Positions 45,620 to 57,055 of a DNA stretch of 64,000 bases are shown piece by piece. The notes below the pieces were generated by a model that had not been told where the DNA came from, ran no database searches, and saw only the letters and a list, made by a program, of their open reading frames with translations. Position 1 is the stretch's first letter, and every line of letters starts with the position of its first letter. The position numbers and the translations under genes were made by a program. The DNA is taken from positions 14,949,877 through 15,013,876 of the forward strand of contig ML680053.1 in the NCBI GenBank assembly GCA_007922225.1, read 5' to 3'. Source of the DNA: Emydura subglobosa. Lineage: Eukaryota; Chordata; Testudines; Chelidae.

Positions 45620-46444
45620 CTTGAAAAACAGTCTCAACTATACATATAAAATGATGTGGTCTAAATTAGCTGTTACCACTCAAGAAAGATCTTGTAGTCG
45701 TTGTGAGTAGTTCTCTGAAAACATCAAATCAATGTGCAGTGGCAGTCAAAAAAGCTAATGGAATGTTGGGAATCATTAGGAAAGGGATAGACAATAAGAC
45801 AGAAAATATTATATTGCCTCTTTATAAATCCATGGTACACCCACATCTTGCATGCTGTGTGCAGCTCTGGTCACTCCATCTCAAAAAAGATATATTGGAA
45901 TTGAAAAAGGTTCAGAAAATCATTAGGGGGATGGAAAAGCTTCCATATGAGGAGAGATTAAGAAGACTGGCACTTTTCAGCTTGGAAAAGAGACAAGTAA
46001 GGGGGGATATGAGACAGGTCTATAAAATCATGACTGGTGTGGAGAAAAATAAATAAGGAAATATTATTTACTCCTTCTCATAATACAAGAATTAGGGGTC
46101 ACCAAATGAAATGAATAGGCAGCAGATTTAAAATGAAGAAAAGGAGGTATTTCTTCACACAATGCACAGTCAACCTGTGGAACTCCTTGTCCGAGGGTGT
46201 GAAAGTCAAGACTGTAATAAGATTTAAAAAAGTACTAGATAAACTAATGGAGGATAGGTCCATCAATGGCTATTAGCCAAGATAGGCAGGGATTGCTGTT
46301 TGCCAGAGGCTGAGAATGGCTGACTGGATGGATCATTTGATGATTACCTGTTCTATTCATTCCCTCTGAAGCACCTGGCATTGGCCACAGGATACAGGGC
46401 TAGATGGACCATTGGTCTGATCCATTATGACCGTTCTTATGTTA
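45620..46444 (+). mobile_element. CR1 LINE, late ORF2 to 3' end
   Basis: The frame 45703-46056 reads CAVAVKKANGMLGIIRKGID, PLYKSMVHPHLACCVQLWSL, ELKKVQKIIRGMEKLPYEER and ALFSLEKRQVRGDM. The 3' UTR ends 'ccgttcttatgtta'. Same subfamily as 33360-35040. Confidence 0.95.
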
Positions 46445-46689
46445 TACCAATATTCCAGTAATTTGTATTATCCCACCAAGTCTCTGATGACAACTGTCAT
46501 AGTTTGTGATGATTCACTGGTATTCTAGTTCTTCCTGTTTATTCCCCATACTTCTTGCATTAGTATATAGATATCTAAGATACTGATTTGATTTCCCCTC
46601 TGTTCCCTCTTGTCTCTCTTGTTCCTGCTATAATTGCCCATGCTTCTCCCCGACCCCAGATCCCAACCCTTCACCCAGGTCTCCATGTT
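46445..46689. other. Probable continuation of CR1 5' sequence
   Basis: Read on the minus strand this stretch may continue the region downstream of the esterase ORF, but similarity fades; no firm call. Confidence 0.35.
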
Positions 46690-47560
46690 CTGGACTTACC
46701 TGTGGACTTTTGTCGCCTGCCCCCATCGAACCTAGTTTAAAGCCCATCTCACTAGGTTAGCGAGACTGTATCCAAAGATACTCTTCCCCTTCCTCAATAG
46801 GTGGGCCCCATCTCTGCTCAGCAGTCCTTCCTCCCAGAAGAGCATCGCATAGTCAAGGAAGCTGAAGTCTTCCTAGTGACACCATCTGTGCAGTCATGCA
46901 TTCACCTCCAAGATGCAGCTCTCTCTGCCTCGGCCCCTACAGTTGACTGGCAGGATCGAAGAGAACATCACCTGCACCCTTCACTCCTTCATCCCTGCTC
47001 CCAGAGCCCTATCATCACTTTTGATCTGCTCAGGGTCATATCATTAGTGCCCACACGGATGAATAACATGGGGCAGTAGTCAAAGGGCCAGATGATCCTC
47101 ATCAATTCCTCCGTAACAGTTCAGATACAGACCCCTGGGAGGCAGCTTCAAGATGCTATCTCAGGCTGGTAGATGAGTGCCTCTGTCCCCCTCAGAAAGG
47201 AGTCATCGACCACCACCACCCTATATTTCCTCTTGGGAGTGGTGGCTGCAATCCTTCCAGATTTGGGGGTACAGAGCTTCTCCTCCTCCACCTTTTGGGA
47301 GCAATTCCTCATCCCTCATTGCCAGGCAGCATAACAGTTCTTCATCATGATGGCCAGTGGGTTGGGAGCAGAAATAACCAGCAGTCAGTGTCCTTCCTGT
47401 GACAGAGCCATATTCTTCTCCCACATTGGCATGATAGCAGTCCACTCTAGCTGGATAGCTTCCTCAACCTTGGCTGCTTTGGCTTTTAGGTGCCTATCCT
47501 GCGGCACCTCAGACTGCCTTTTCAGAAGCATTGAGCACCCATAATTCCGACTGAAGACAG
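46690..47560 (-). pseudogene. CR1 LINE ORF1, SGNH-hydrolase (esterase) domain
   Basis: CR1 ORF1 is known to carry an esterase of the SGNH family. On the minus strand the block VVVVDDSFLRGTEA holds the nucleophile Ser (codon 47199-47201). The block FIRVGTND gives Gly-Thr-Asn-Asp at 47051-47040. RDGAHLL holds the catalytic Asp (46812-46810) and His (46803-46801). The first two blocks share a phase and the last is in another, with stops between, so at least one frameshift has occurred. The downstream 'aactaggttcgatgggggc' (reverse of 46718-46736) is the sequence that follows this ORF in CR1. Upstream, 47400-47560 gives EEAIQLEWTAIM-like residues. It lies 3' of a separate CR1 fragment (47585-48690), so it is an independent, older insertion. 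Confidence 0.85.
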
Positions 47561-47584
47561 CAAAGCTTCACATACTCAGTACTT

Positions 47585-48690
47585 AGAATCATAGAGTTGG
47601 AAGGGACCTCAGGAGTCATCTATTCCAACCTCCTGCTCAAAGAAGGACTAACCTCAGCTAAATAATCCCAGCGAGGGTTTTGTCAAGCCGCATCTTAAAA
47701 ACCTCTAAAGATGGAGATTCCACCACCTCCCTAGGTAACCCATTCCAGTGCTTCACCACCCTCCTAGGGAAAAGATTTTCCTAATATCCAACCTAGACCT
47801 CCCCCATTGCAACTTGAGACCATTGTTCCTTGTTCTGTCATCTGCCACCACTGAGAACAGCCTAGCTCCATCCTCCCTGGAACCCCCTTTCAGGTAGTTA
47901 AAGGCTGCTATCAAATCCCCCCTCATTCTTCTCTTCTGCAGACTAAACAAGCCTAGTTCCTTCAGCCTCTCCTCATAAGTCTTGTGCTCTAGCCCCCTAA
48001 TCATTTTTGTTGCCCTCTGCTGGACTCTCTCAAATTTCTCCACATCCTTGTTGTAGTGGGGGGCCCAAAACTGGACACAATACTCCAAATGCGGCCTCAC
48101 CAATGCCGAATAGAGGGGAATAATCACTTCCCGCGATCTGCTGGCAATGCTCCTCCTAATGCAGCCCAATATGCTATTAGCCTTCTTGGCAACCAGAGCA
48201 CACTGCTGACTCATATCCAGCTTCTTATCCATTGTTACTCCCAGGTCCTTTTCTGCAGAACTGCTGCCTAGCTCATTGGTCCCCAGTCTGTAGCTGTGCA
48301 TGGGATTCTTCCGTCCTAAGTGCAGGACTCTGCACTTTTCTTTGCTGAATCTCATTTGATTTCTTTTGGCCCAATCCTCCAGTTTGTTTAGGTCCTTCTG
48401 TATCCTATCCCTACCTTGCAGGGTATCTACCACTCCCCCTACCTTAATGTCATCTGCAAACTTGCTGAGGGTGCGATCTACCCCATCCTCCAGATCATTG
48501 ATGAAGATGTTGAACAAAATCGGCCCCAGGACCGACCCCTGGGGTACTCTGTTTGTGACCGGCTGCCAGCTAGACGTGGAGCCATTGGTCACTACTCATT
48601 GAGCCCTATGCTCTAGCCAGTTCTCTATCCATTTTATAGTCCATTCATCCAACCCATACTTCCTTAACTTGCTGATAAGAATACTGTGAA
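47585..48690 (-). mobile_element. CR1 LINE, RT to 3' end, with a 279-codon open frame
   Basis: About 1.1 kb. The open frame 47753-48592 (minus) begins inside [32 protein letters not shown] (active-site box), [40 protein letters not shown] and [20 protein letters not shown], and reaches near the natural C-terminus. The 3' end at 47585 is 'agaatcatagagttgg'. No stop in 279 codons makes it the best-preserved CR1 of the window and one of the youngest. The usual severe 5' truncation removes the rest, so it cannot act on its own. Confidence 0.97.
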
Positions 48691-48699
48691 TACATACTT

Positions 48700-48845
48700 C
48701 TGAAACTCAAGCCCAAGGTGCCACTTCTTGGGCAGCTAAAATTGGTGGCCAACTTTGACAATGTTGGTCTTAGTTTCTCAGTCTCCCATCTATGAAATGG
48801 AGATAATTTTCTTACCTCATAAGAGATACTCTGGTAATAGGTATA
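48700..48845 (+). mobile_element. MIR-like SINE fragment (diverged)
   Basis: 'tcttagtttctcagtctccc', 'atctatgaaatggagataat' and 'tcttacctcataagagat' correspond to the second half of a MIR core. Confidence 0.55.
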
Positions 48846-48932
48846 AAGGGGTCCATGCTTCCCTCTTGCTGCTCCGAGCTTCTTCTCCCACAAACCACAC
48901 ACAGATGCAGTTTTGTGTTCCCACTATTGCTC

Positions 48933-48938
48933 TTTATT
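48933..48938 (-). terminator. Poly(A) signal of the LTR-like fragment
   Basis: AATAAA on the minus strand followed by 'gagcaatagtggg'. In the same orientation as the TATA box at 49141-49148. Confidence 0.5.
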
Positions 48939-49140
48939 TACAGGCTTTCTTCCCACCACCAACTATTTACAAATACAGTGCCAAGTCAGGGACCACATAG
49001 TGTCCACCACCAGATTAGACCAGCTCACCTCCACAGGAGGTTTCTCCCTCTCAAGCTGATCTCTTGCCCCATCCACCTACTGTGCCTAATTCCTCCCTTC
49101 AGTTAGCCTCTGGTCAGCCCCCTGAGCCCCTTCTGGCGAT

Positions 49141-49148
49141 CTTTTATA
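49141..49148 (-). promoter_or_regulatory. TATA box of the LTR-like fragment
   Basis: Minus-strand TATAAAAG within 'ccctataaaagatcgcc'. Confidence 0.5.
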
Positions 49149-49259
49149 GGGCCTGTCTAACGAGCCTCACAGCTGCTCCTTGTTAGTCCAGCCCCTGCAG
49201 GTTCACTCAGCTGGCTGTATTCCCCCCTTTAATTAGTTCCAGTTCTATTTGAGTACCAA

Positions 49260-50690
49260 GATGTGTACTGAAAGCCCCTCCCACAGCCTAAGGGGAGGAG
49301 CTACGGGACCTGGCCTCAACTACTTACGGGGGACAACGAATGAAAAAACACGGACAGGAGTGAAGGTCAAAGGGCTAAATGGAGGGAACCTGAATGGGAC
49401 ACTGAGCAGAGAACCCCAGGGCAGTGCCCACTACTCCTCGAAGGTAGCCAAGGAGTGAGCAGATGCAGCCCAGAGGAACTCTGCTCAGAGACGTGATTGG
49501 ACAGGGGAATGGAGGCAGGCCCCACAGACGCAGAGCACCTCCTCAGCCAGCCTCCTCTCCCTGCTATTGTGGACGGCCACCTTGGCCACGGCGATGAGGC
49601 GGCTGACAAGGAGGTCCCGCGACTTTGTGGGGCCACGGATGGGGTGTGCAGGAAGAAGTGCATCCCGAACCTCAGGAGGAAGTTCTGGTGGAGCCAGAAT
49701 AGGGGCTGCAACCTGGTGCACTGCTGGTAGACGTGTGCCAGGGTCTCCCTCACACCTCAAAAGGGACAGGCTTCAGGATGGTGGGTGAATCGTGCCAGGT
49801 ACATGCCTGTGCTCACATCTCCATGAAAGTGCTGCCAGCCGATCTCCCCGGTGGGCCGTGGCACCAAGGTAGAATACAGGCTGGCCCACCCCAATCTCTT
49901 GCCCTCGGCAGGTGGTAAGAGGTCCCGACACTTGGTGTCAGGGCGGGACACGAGGGCAAGGAAATGGAGAGGGTGGAGCACAAGCGTGTGGAGATGTGCC
50001 TGTGGTGCGGTTTGGAAGCACGCCAGCTGCAGATCCTGCAACTGGCTCAGGGCGTGCAGAGGAGGCAGTCGGGGGGCTCGTGGGGCAAGGGCTCAATGAA
50101 GAGGTCCGGGGGGACCCGGGGTGAGGGGTGGGCGGGGACTACCTGCGCTATAAAGGAGCCTCTGCAGGGCCTGGAGGCAGAAAGTGTGGACCTGGCTGCG
50201 GACACAGCACAGACTCTGTCCCCCTTCCTCCAGGGGGAGACTCAGGACCCCTGCAGAGATCCAGTACAGTCCTGGCCAGAAGAACTCCAGAATAGTCTTC
50301 TGGAGTTTGGCCAGGAAACTCAGGGTAGGGACCAGGGTGTTGAGTCGGTGTCAGAGCATGGACAGGACTAGCTGGTTAAGCACCAGCATCCTCCCCCTGC
50401 AGGGAGAAGCACCGGAGCAGTCCTGTCCACCTCCGGAGCTGCTCAGCCACCCTGCCCTCCAAATCCTCCCAGTTCTCCGGCAACGAACGATGGGTATCAG
50501 AAAGGTACACGCCCAGATAGAGCAGTGGACCCAGGCTGCACTGGATGGCCTGAAGCGCGGGTGGGAGGGAGCTCGCCCGCCACCCAGCTCTGACCATCAG
50601 GCCGGAGCTCTTGATTAGGCCTCTGGTGGCAGAGGGCTGGCTTAACCCTCCATACTCAGCCAGCACCCTGTCACAGCAATATAAGCCCAT
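49260..50690 (-). mobile_element. Tx1-like LINE, C-terminal half of ORF2 and 3' end
   Basis: Minus-strand protein blocks in order: LLYLGVYLSDTHRSLPENWE, VAEQLRRWTGLLRCFSLQGE (50560-50400); LVLSMLRHRLNTLVP, LPLEEGGQSL, FCLQALQRLLYSAGSP (50380-50140); LPPAEGKRLGWASLYSTLVP, FHGDVSTGMYLARFT (49930-49790); then a C-terminal Cys-His motif in which Cys-x2-Cys-x7-His-x4-Cys has its second Cys changed to TGA (49757-49759); LAHVYQQCTRLQPL; RDLLVSRLIAVAKVAVHNSR; VLCSVSHSGSLHLAL at the end. These are the hallmarks of Tx1-type elements of the L1 superfamily. 5'-truncated near 50690. Four or more frame changes. GC-rich against an AT-rich background. Confidence 0.88.
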
Positions 50691-52014
50691 GGATAGAAAG
50701 GAAAAGCACATGGATTCTATCTTGTGCGAACTCTCAACATGCTTAACGCCACTTCAAAAATTGTGGGCTGTGATTTATTTCTGCAGTGCCGTGAGTGTGC
50801 TTTACCCGTCACAGACAAGAGATGAGTTATTGCCCTGTGCGGAGCAGATGGCATGAGACGGTGACAAGCAATGGGCAAAGTTCAGAGAAAAACAAAGTTG
50901 TACCCAGTATGGGCCTGAAGTCACTAGGAATCTTTTCATTGACGTCACAGGACTTTAAACACAGGCCCTATGTGATTGTGAGGTTATTGGGTATGTAACA
51001 TAGGCACTGTATTAACTCTTGTGCTTTGTAAATATTGTTAGTCTAAGCCTTGTGTTTTTTCTCTCTGGAGTGGGCACAGGTGTAGGTTCTCACTGCTGGA
51101 AGGCTGACTGAAATGGGATTTAGGAGGAGAGTGAGGCTGCGTGACAAAAATAAGCAGCTTCAGAGAGCAATTGAAGCAGGTACTAGGGAGGAAGAAGGTA
51201 AATTGGGTGGAGCTGGGATCACTTCTCTCAGCTAACACCCCCCAGACCCAAACTGTGCCCCTTCTGTGGGGACATCAAAAGCCATGCAGTGTCTCCCCTT
51301 CTGTAGCCATGTGGAAATCAACTGCAAGGAGGAGCCAGCCAGAGACTGAAGGCAGCACGGCAGCTACAGAAACAAGGACCAAGCGACACGGATAATGCCA
51401 TCAGACCACAGTCTGCAGTGTTCACGCTGAACATTCTCTGCCTTGTGGTGATTGGCTGTTTGCTTAACCGCCTTCTCTCCCCACGCTTCCCACCTGCTCC
51501 TTTGTCTTTCCAGCCAACTAATCATCTTCTAACATAACCCCACGGAAAGGATCTAAATAACAAAACAATCATAGAGCTAATAGGATGCCATCATGTTGTT
51601 CTTGTATGTTATACCTGGGCTTGGCAGAATTCAAATGTTTTACAGAATGTTGACACACAATGTTGGTTTATTTTTAAGCATTTTTGTAAATCATCAATTT
51701 GCATGTTGACAGTTCCAGGACATTATTGAAGGGTGGGGGTCAGATAATTATTTAATGACGTATATTGAGATTTATAATGTTAAAGCTCTATCACTCTTAA
51801 CTATCAACATCACATGTCAAAAATACACAAAGTAAATATCCTTAAATCAAATTCTAATAAGTTCTCAAGCAGCATTTTTCTTACTTTGCCTAGCTGTACA
51901 TTTTGATTATTATTGATGGAAATATTTGAAATTTTTTCAGCCCTTTATGTGTATAGTGAAACTGACATTTCCTCATACAAATCTAATCCTTCCACATCTA
52001 GTTATACCTCCACC
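50691..52014. other. No recognised gene
   Basis: A short palindromic-repeat relic is present at about 50905-50980 ('cattgacgtcacaggact'). The rest is unique sequence without coding signal. Confidence 0.4.
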
Positions 52015-52150
52015 CTTTGTCTATCTTGTCTATTTAGATAGTAAGTTCTTCAGGGGGAAAACTGTGTCTCATTCTCTATTTGTACAGTGCCTAGCACAAT
52101 GGGACCCCATTTTCAGTTGGCCCTTATGCACTACACTAATAAACATGCTA
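52015..52150 (+). mobile_element. MIR-like SINE tail
   Basis: 'tttgtctatcttgtctattt', 'cttcagggggaaaactgtgtc', 'gtacagtgcctagcacaatg' and 'ggaccccattttcagttgg' are the conserved MIR-like tail. Confidence 0.8.
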
Positions 52151-54429
52151 AATATAACAATAAATAGGATTGGGGACATTGTTTCAAGTGTAGTGAAACA
52201 TGGGAGAAAGAATGGAGGGCCTTGAAGAAGTGTGTTCAATAATTCACCTGTGCTTGCTGCTCTGTCAAGTTTTTATTTCCTAACTTTCTTTCCGCTTAGG
52301 TGCAATCAGAAAACCTTTTATTATTGATGCAGGACGTGACCCTCCAGCATCATTTATGAATAATGAGAAAATAACTCATTCAAACTCACTGACTGCCTTT
52401 CCAGTCTCGTCCTTTAAAAACATTAGGCTAGTTCAGAAAAAGTTTCTTGCATGTGTCAAGGCTTGTTTATTAGTTACTTACTGTTTTTCAAAGGAGGAGT
52501 CAGGTAACAAACAGGTATTGTGCATGGGCTAATGCCCACCTCTTTATTTGGGGGGGCTAATGTGTTTTACGCCTCATTTTCTGCAATCACATTTCCACAT
52601 AAATGGGATTATCCAAGACTCATAGATGTCTCTGATGAAAAATATCAGTTATTTCACCTAGCCCAGTGGTTTCACACAGAGGTATGCATACACCCGGGAG
52701 TATGCAAAGGTCTTCCAGGGGGTACATCAGCTTACCTAGACATTTGCTTAGTTTTACAACAGGCTACATAAAAAGCACCAGCAAAGTCAGTACAAACTAA
52801 AATTTCATAAATACAATGGCTTGTTAATACTGCTCTATAAGCAATTTTTGTAAGGAAGTTGTTTTTAAGTGACGTGAAACTTGGGGTACACAAGACAAAT
52901 GAGATTCCTGAAAGGAGTACAGTAGTCTGGAAAGGCTGAGAGTCACTGACCAAGCCCATCCCCATGAAGTCAGTGCAGGAATGTTGCGTACAGTAAATTC
53001 TGGAGAACAATTTTGGAGCAACAGACAGGAAAGGGTGAATTCAACTGTAGCTACTGCACTGGAGAGTACACAGTGACCTCAGTACATTTATTACAAGACC
53101 AAGAAGTGTAAACAAAGTCTTGCTCTTTTTGTCTGTCTTCTTCTCCAATCAACTGAGTGAATGTTGAATACCCTGGCACCAACTTGTCTCCATTCCTTTG
53201 TTTTCCCCTTCATCCAGCAAAGTGTCTGTGTTTATTATGATGCAAACCAGCTTCAGCCTCTTCAAATAAAATAAAAACAAAAATTAAATCAATTTAATGA
53301 ATTAAATCTAATACAATGCATCACTTGTATATTAATCCCAGCAGAAAAGCTCTGTTTTTGCATGAGATATTTGCATAAGTAGTTTGGTAAACTGGAGAGT
53401 TGACTTGTACTCAGATAGAGAAAACCATACCCATATCTAAGAATGACAGCTCTGATTTCAAAAAACTAAGGGAAGATTATAACCTATAAATGAAAGGCTT
53501 CTTAACAGTGCCACATTTATGAATTGCTTTTTTGTCCCCCTATGCTGCTAAGCAGTAAGCTGTAATAATAACCCATATGTGAAATTCTGGCTCTTTCTCA
53601 AAATGTAATAATAGTATCACATGAGTTGGCGCTTCTTGGCAGGTCATTGTGTTTGATTATATTTGCTCTCTGACTGCCCACACTGTATTTGTATAACTTA
53701 GTTCTCTGAAAACAAATCAATGAACACATCGTCTGTTCCATAATGAGCTAACTCTGAACCTTCCAAAAGCTACAAGAGCTGAGCATTACAGTCAAAGGGA
53801 ATATTTCAAAGATACTCCAGAACCTTGTGTTGCAGTCGTCATTGCTCTGATAGAAATGTTTTCCAAATTCTATTATAATCAGTAGAAGAAAGACTATTAC
53901 CTCTCTGTTCTGCTCGTGTGAAACTGAATGGAGTAAAAGAATTTGTTTACTGCACAGTGGGAGCACGGAAAAATCTCCCTTAAAATTGTGCAAGTTTGTC
54001 TTCAGATTTTGCAGTCAAAAGATCAAAGGTTTGGCTGACGGGACACTGTCAGCATATCTAGTTCATTTCTTTTGAAAAATGAGGTTAAAAAGTACGTTCA
54101 GGTACCACATACATTTGTTTCTGGCCCCGCTGCCAATTTTTGTGGCTTTACAACACGTTTTCATATATTTAAGTGTTCCTGTCCTTTTCATTTGTGTAGG
54201 TCTTTCACATGGTAACAGGAAAAATTGAAAGTACATCAGGGAGATGATTAGGGGAAGAGAGCCGTGAAACTGACTATATACAAAGTGCAGTTAAATGCAC
54301 AAAGTAACACAACTGAACTGCACTCCACCCCAATTTTCAATGCAGATATCCATTTAAAAAAATCAGAACATTCTAAAGGAAATGACCACCAGAAAGAAAA
54401 TATAACATCACATATAAAATCTGCCTTAC
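52151..54429. other. No recognised gene
   Basis: AT-rich unique sequence. Opposing frames at 52520-53021 and 53748-53993 show no domain. Confidence 0.4.
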
Positions 54430-54845
54430 AGTAAGAGATTCAAGGCACTCAATCTATTTAGCTTATTCAAGAGACGGTTCAGAGGTGACTTGATCATGGT
54501 CTATGTGCACCTACAGGGGGAGAGAATTTTTGATAGGAGAGGACTTTTCAGGCAACAGAGCACGATCCAGTGGCCAGGGCTGAAGTTAGACCAAGCTAGC
54601 TATTTTGAGATTGGAAATAAAATGTAATTTTTAAACAGCGAGGGTAATTAACAAGTAGAACAATTTATCAAGAGCTATGGTGGATTCTCCATCACATCTT
54701 TAAATCCAGATTCAATGTCTTTCCAAACATATGCTCTAGCTTATCCAGAAGATATGGGCTGGCTGCAGCAATTACTGGGTGAAATTTCATGGCCTCTATT
54801 ATGCAGGTGGCTTGATTTGATCATCATAGTGGTACTTCCTGTACT
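54430..54845 (+). mobile_element. CR1 LINE 3' end (old subfamily)
   Basis: 'caaggcactcaatctatttagc', 'agacggttcagaggtgacttg' and 'aatttatcaagagctatgg' are late ORF2 and 3' UTR. The end is 'tggcttgatttgatcatcatagtgg'. No open frame of note is left. Confidence 0.85.
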
Positions 54846-55542
54846 TAACACCTATTAACAGTGTGGTAGTGCATGTCACATAGCCATTTCGTACTATATT
54901 GTGAAGGACTGATCCTGCATTCATATACATCAAACACAAACCGTATCTTCCAAGCAGCTGAATGGTAGAAAGGCTGAGGTGATGCTAATGGGGAGAAGGC
55001 AGAACTCCGCAAGCCCTCACTATCTCTGTAACATTATGTTTTCCTGAGGGTATCTGCTCTCAGATTGTTAAACTGCCTGCAATTTTGATGTTAAGTTGAA
55101 CTTCCTCCTCCTTACTTCTGCATACCCAAATAGCCAGCTCTGTGAAAAGCACGCACAGGAAGACTGAGGATGTGTGTTCTGTTTCTTTAAAACTGCAGCA
55201 GGAAGCTAGGCAGGGAGAGCTTGGGAAAAGTTCTAGGCTGAACCGAGGGTCTGGGACAATACTGTTTTCCTCATTCTACTGAAGTTCCTCATTCAGTGTT
55301 AGAAGAAAGACTCTGTAATTCTCTTATCACGCGACAAAGACCATGTCCTCCTCTGTTGAATTTGGACTTCGCACACCACGATCCATGCATTTGCATCATC
55401 CAGCACTGACTGAACAAAGGGAAGTTAGGACTAGGCCACTGGCATATTATGAAAAGTCTCTTTTTAGGAGAAAGGCAGCCTGCTTCTTCACGTGCAGGAG
55501 CAGCAGCTAATACTAGCAAATACTTAGCCCTTCCCTCTAAAG
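54846..55542. other. No recognised feature
   Basis: Unique sequence. A 114-codon minus frame (55289-55633) shows no domain. Confidence 0.4.
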
Positions 55543-55680
55543 GCTTGATTATCTTCGGGATATTCTGCACCAGTGCAAATCCCCAGCGTAGAAGTGCTGC
55601 AAAAGTGTAAAGCAGGGCTTGCACCACTGTCATTTACCCTGGCTTTTGCTACACTGGTGTAAAAATGCTCAAGGTAGATT
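55543..55680. repeat. Relic of a palindromic amniote repeat
   Basis: 'attctgcaccagtgcaaatcc' on the left and 'ttgctacactggtgtaaaaatgc' on the right are near inverted copies around a short centre. Confidence 0.5.
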
Positions 55681-55689
55681 GTCCTTATG

Positions 55690-55880
55690 CTCACGAAGCA
55701 CTTTTCAAGTGTGGGTAAAATTTACAATCCTATTTTTATCACTGGGGAAACTGAGGCATGGGTAAGTGAAGGGATTTGTCCCAGGTCACATAATTCAGCA
55801 GCAGAGTTGAGGTAGAATCCTGGTCTGCTGATTCCCAGTCTGGTCCCTACTGCTGGCATACCCTGTCTCTAATCTCTATA
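55690..55880 (-). mobile_element. MIR-like SINE
   Basis: 'cacttttcaagtgtgggt', 'tatcactggggaaactgagg', 'tttgtcccaggtcacataat' and 'agaatcctggtctgctgat' are MIR reversed. Confidence 0.85.
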
Positions 55881-56217
55881 TTACTGTGTCTCCTATGTGA
55901 GCTGTGGCTATGGAAACCCCTGGGACTCTAGTGGGGTTGAATGGATGTGTTAGAATAACAAATGGACCTACTCCTTCAGCTAACGCAGGAGAGGACTACA
56001 GGATAGTGCTGGCAAGTAAGTTTGAAATAAATGCCTTTCCTCTTGATTTCACATGTATGATTTTGCTGATGACAATGGGATCTTCTCAGATCCCCTGGGA
56101 TTGTCACATTGTCCTGTTACCCTTTCCCACAAACCAATAGACACCACTGATGGGAATGTTGGTCTGAGAACATTTTAGTCCTCACTACTATTACATCTTC
56201 TTCTTCTAGCCCCCACT
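55881..56217. other. No recognised feature
   Basis: A 78-codon plus-strand frame (55904-56140) shows no family I recognise. Confidence 0.4.
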
Positions 56218-57055
56218 TCCAGGGATTTGCACTAGGCTCAATGCTAGTCAATACTTTCAGCAACGATCTGGGGATAAATATAAAATCATTGCTGATAAAA
56301 TTTGCAAATGAACTAAGATTGGTGGAATGGTAAATAATGATAAGGACAGTCAGAGACAGGGCAATCAGACAGCAAACCAGATCAGTTGGTTAGTGGGACC
56401 CATTCAAACCAAACTCAAGTTACACATCTAGGAAGAAGGAATACAGGTCAGACCTTTAGAAACGGAATTGCATTCTGGAAAGCAGTGATTCTGAAAAAGG
56501 ATTTAGGGGCTATGGTGGACAAGCAACTCAACAAGAGCTTCAAGTATGATGATGTGGCAAAAAGGGCTAATATGATCTTTGAATGCATAAATGAGGGTAG
56601 TGAGGTGATTTGACCTGTCTATGGCACTGGTGAGACTGATACTGGAATAGTGTCCAGTTCTAGTGTCCACATTTTTAAAGGGATGTTGACAAATTGCGGA
56701 TGGTGCAGAGACGAGCCACAAAAATTATTCAAAGACTTGACAACATGCCTCACAGTGAGAGACTGAAAGAGCTCAATCTGTTTAGTTTATCCAAAAGAAG
56801 ATTGAGAGGTGATTTGATTACAGTGTACGTTAATGGGGACAAAATACCAGGTAACAAAAAGCCCTTTAAGAAAGGCAGAACAAGAACCTGGAAGCTGAAG
56901 CCAGACAAATTAAAATTTGAAAGATATACTTTAGTCAAATATAATTTACTGGGCTCAGTGAAGGAGTAACTGGGTGAAATTTAATGGCCTGTGATATACA
57001 GCAGGTCAGACTAGATGATCTAATGGTCCCTTTAAACTCTTTGAATCTATGAATC
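56218..57055 (+). mobile_element. CR1 LINE, RT to 3' end (old subfamily)
   Basis: Starts inside RT ('aatgctagtcaatactttcagcaac', then 'aaatttgcaaatgaac' for the active-site box). The frame 56386-56613 reads KAVILKKDLGAMVDKQLNKS and 56694-56969 reads [20 protein letters not shown] and [15 protein letters not shown]. It ends with 'ttgaatctatgaatc', a tail different from the other CR1s in the window. Confidence 0.93.

Larger units (their letters stand above)
48850..49250 (-). mobile_element. LTR-like fragment with TATA box and poly(A) signal
   Basis: On the minus strand a TATA box (ctataaaagatc, 49139-49149) is followed about 205 bp later by AATAAA (48938-48933), the spacing of U3-R in an LTR. 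Sequence between is C-rich on the plus strand. I found no clear ends or target duplications; the Tx1-like LINE begins right next to it. Family unknown. Confidence 0.55.

Noticed and set aside
47585..48690. Joining this CR1 with 46690-47560 as one element
   Set aside because: Both are on the minus strand, but the 3' end piece lies upstream of the ORF1 piece, the wrong order for a single copy.
49851..50618. GC-rich plus-strand frames of 70-144 codons
   Set aside because: They are antisense to the Tx1-like ORF2, which explains their composition.
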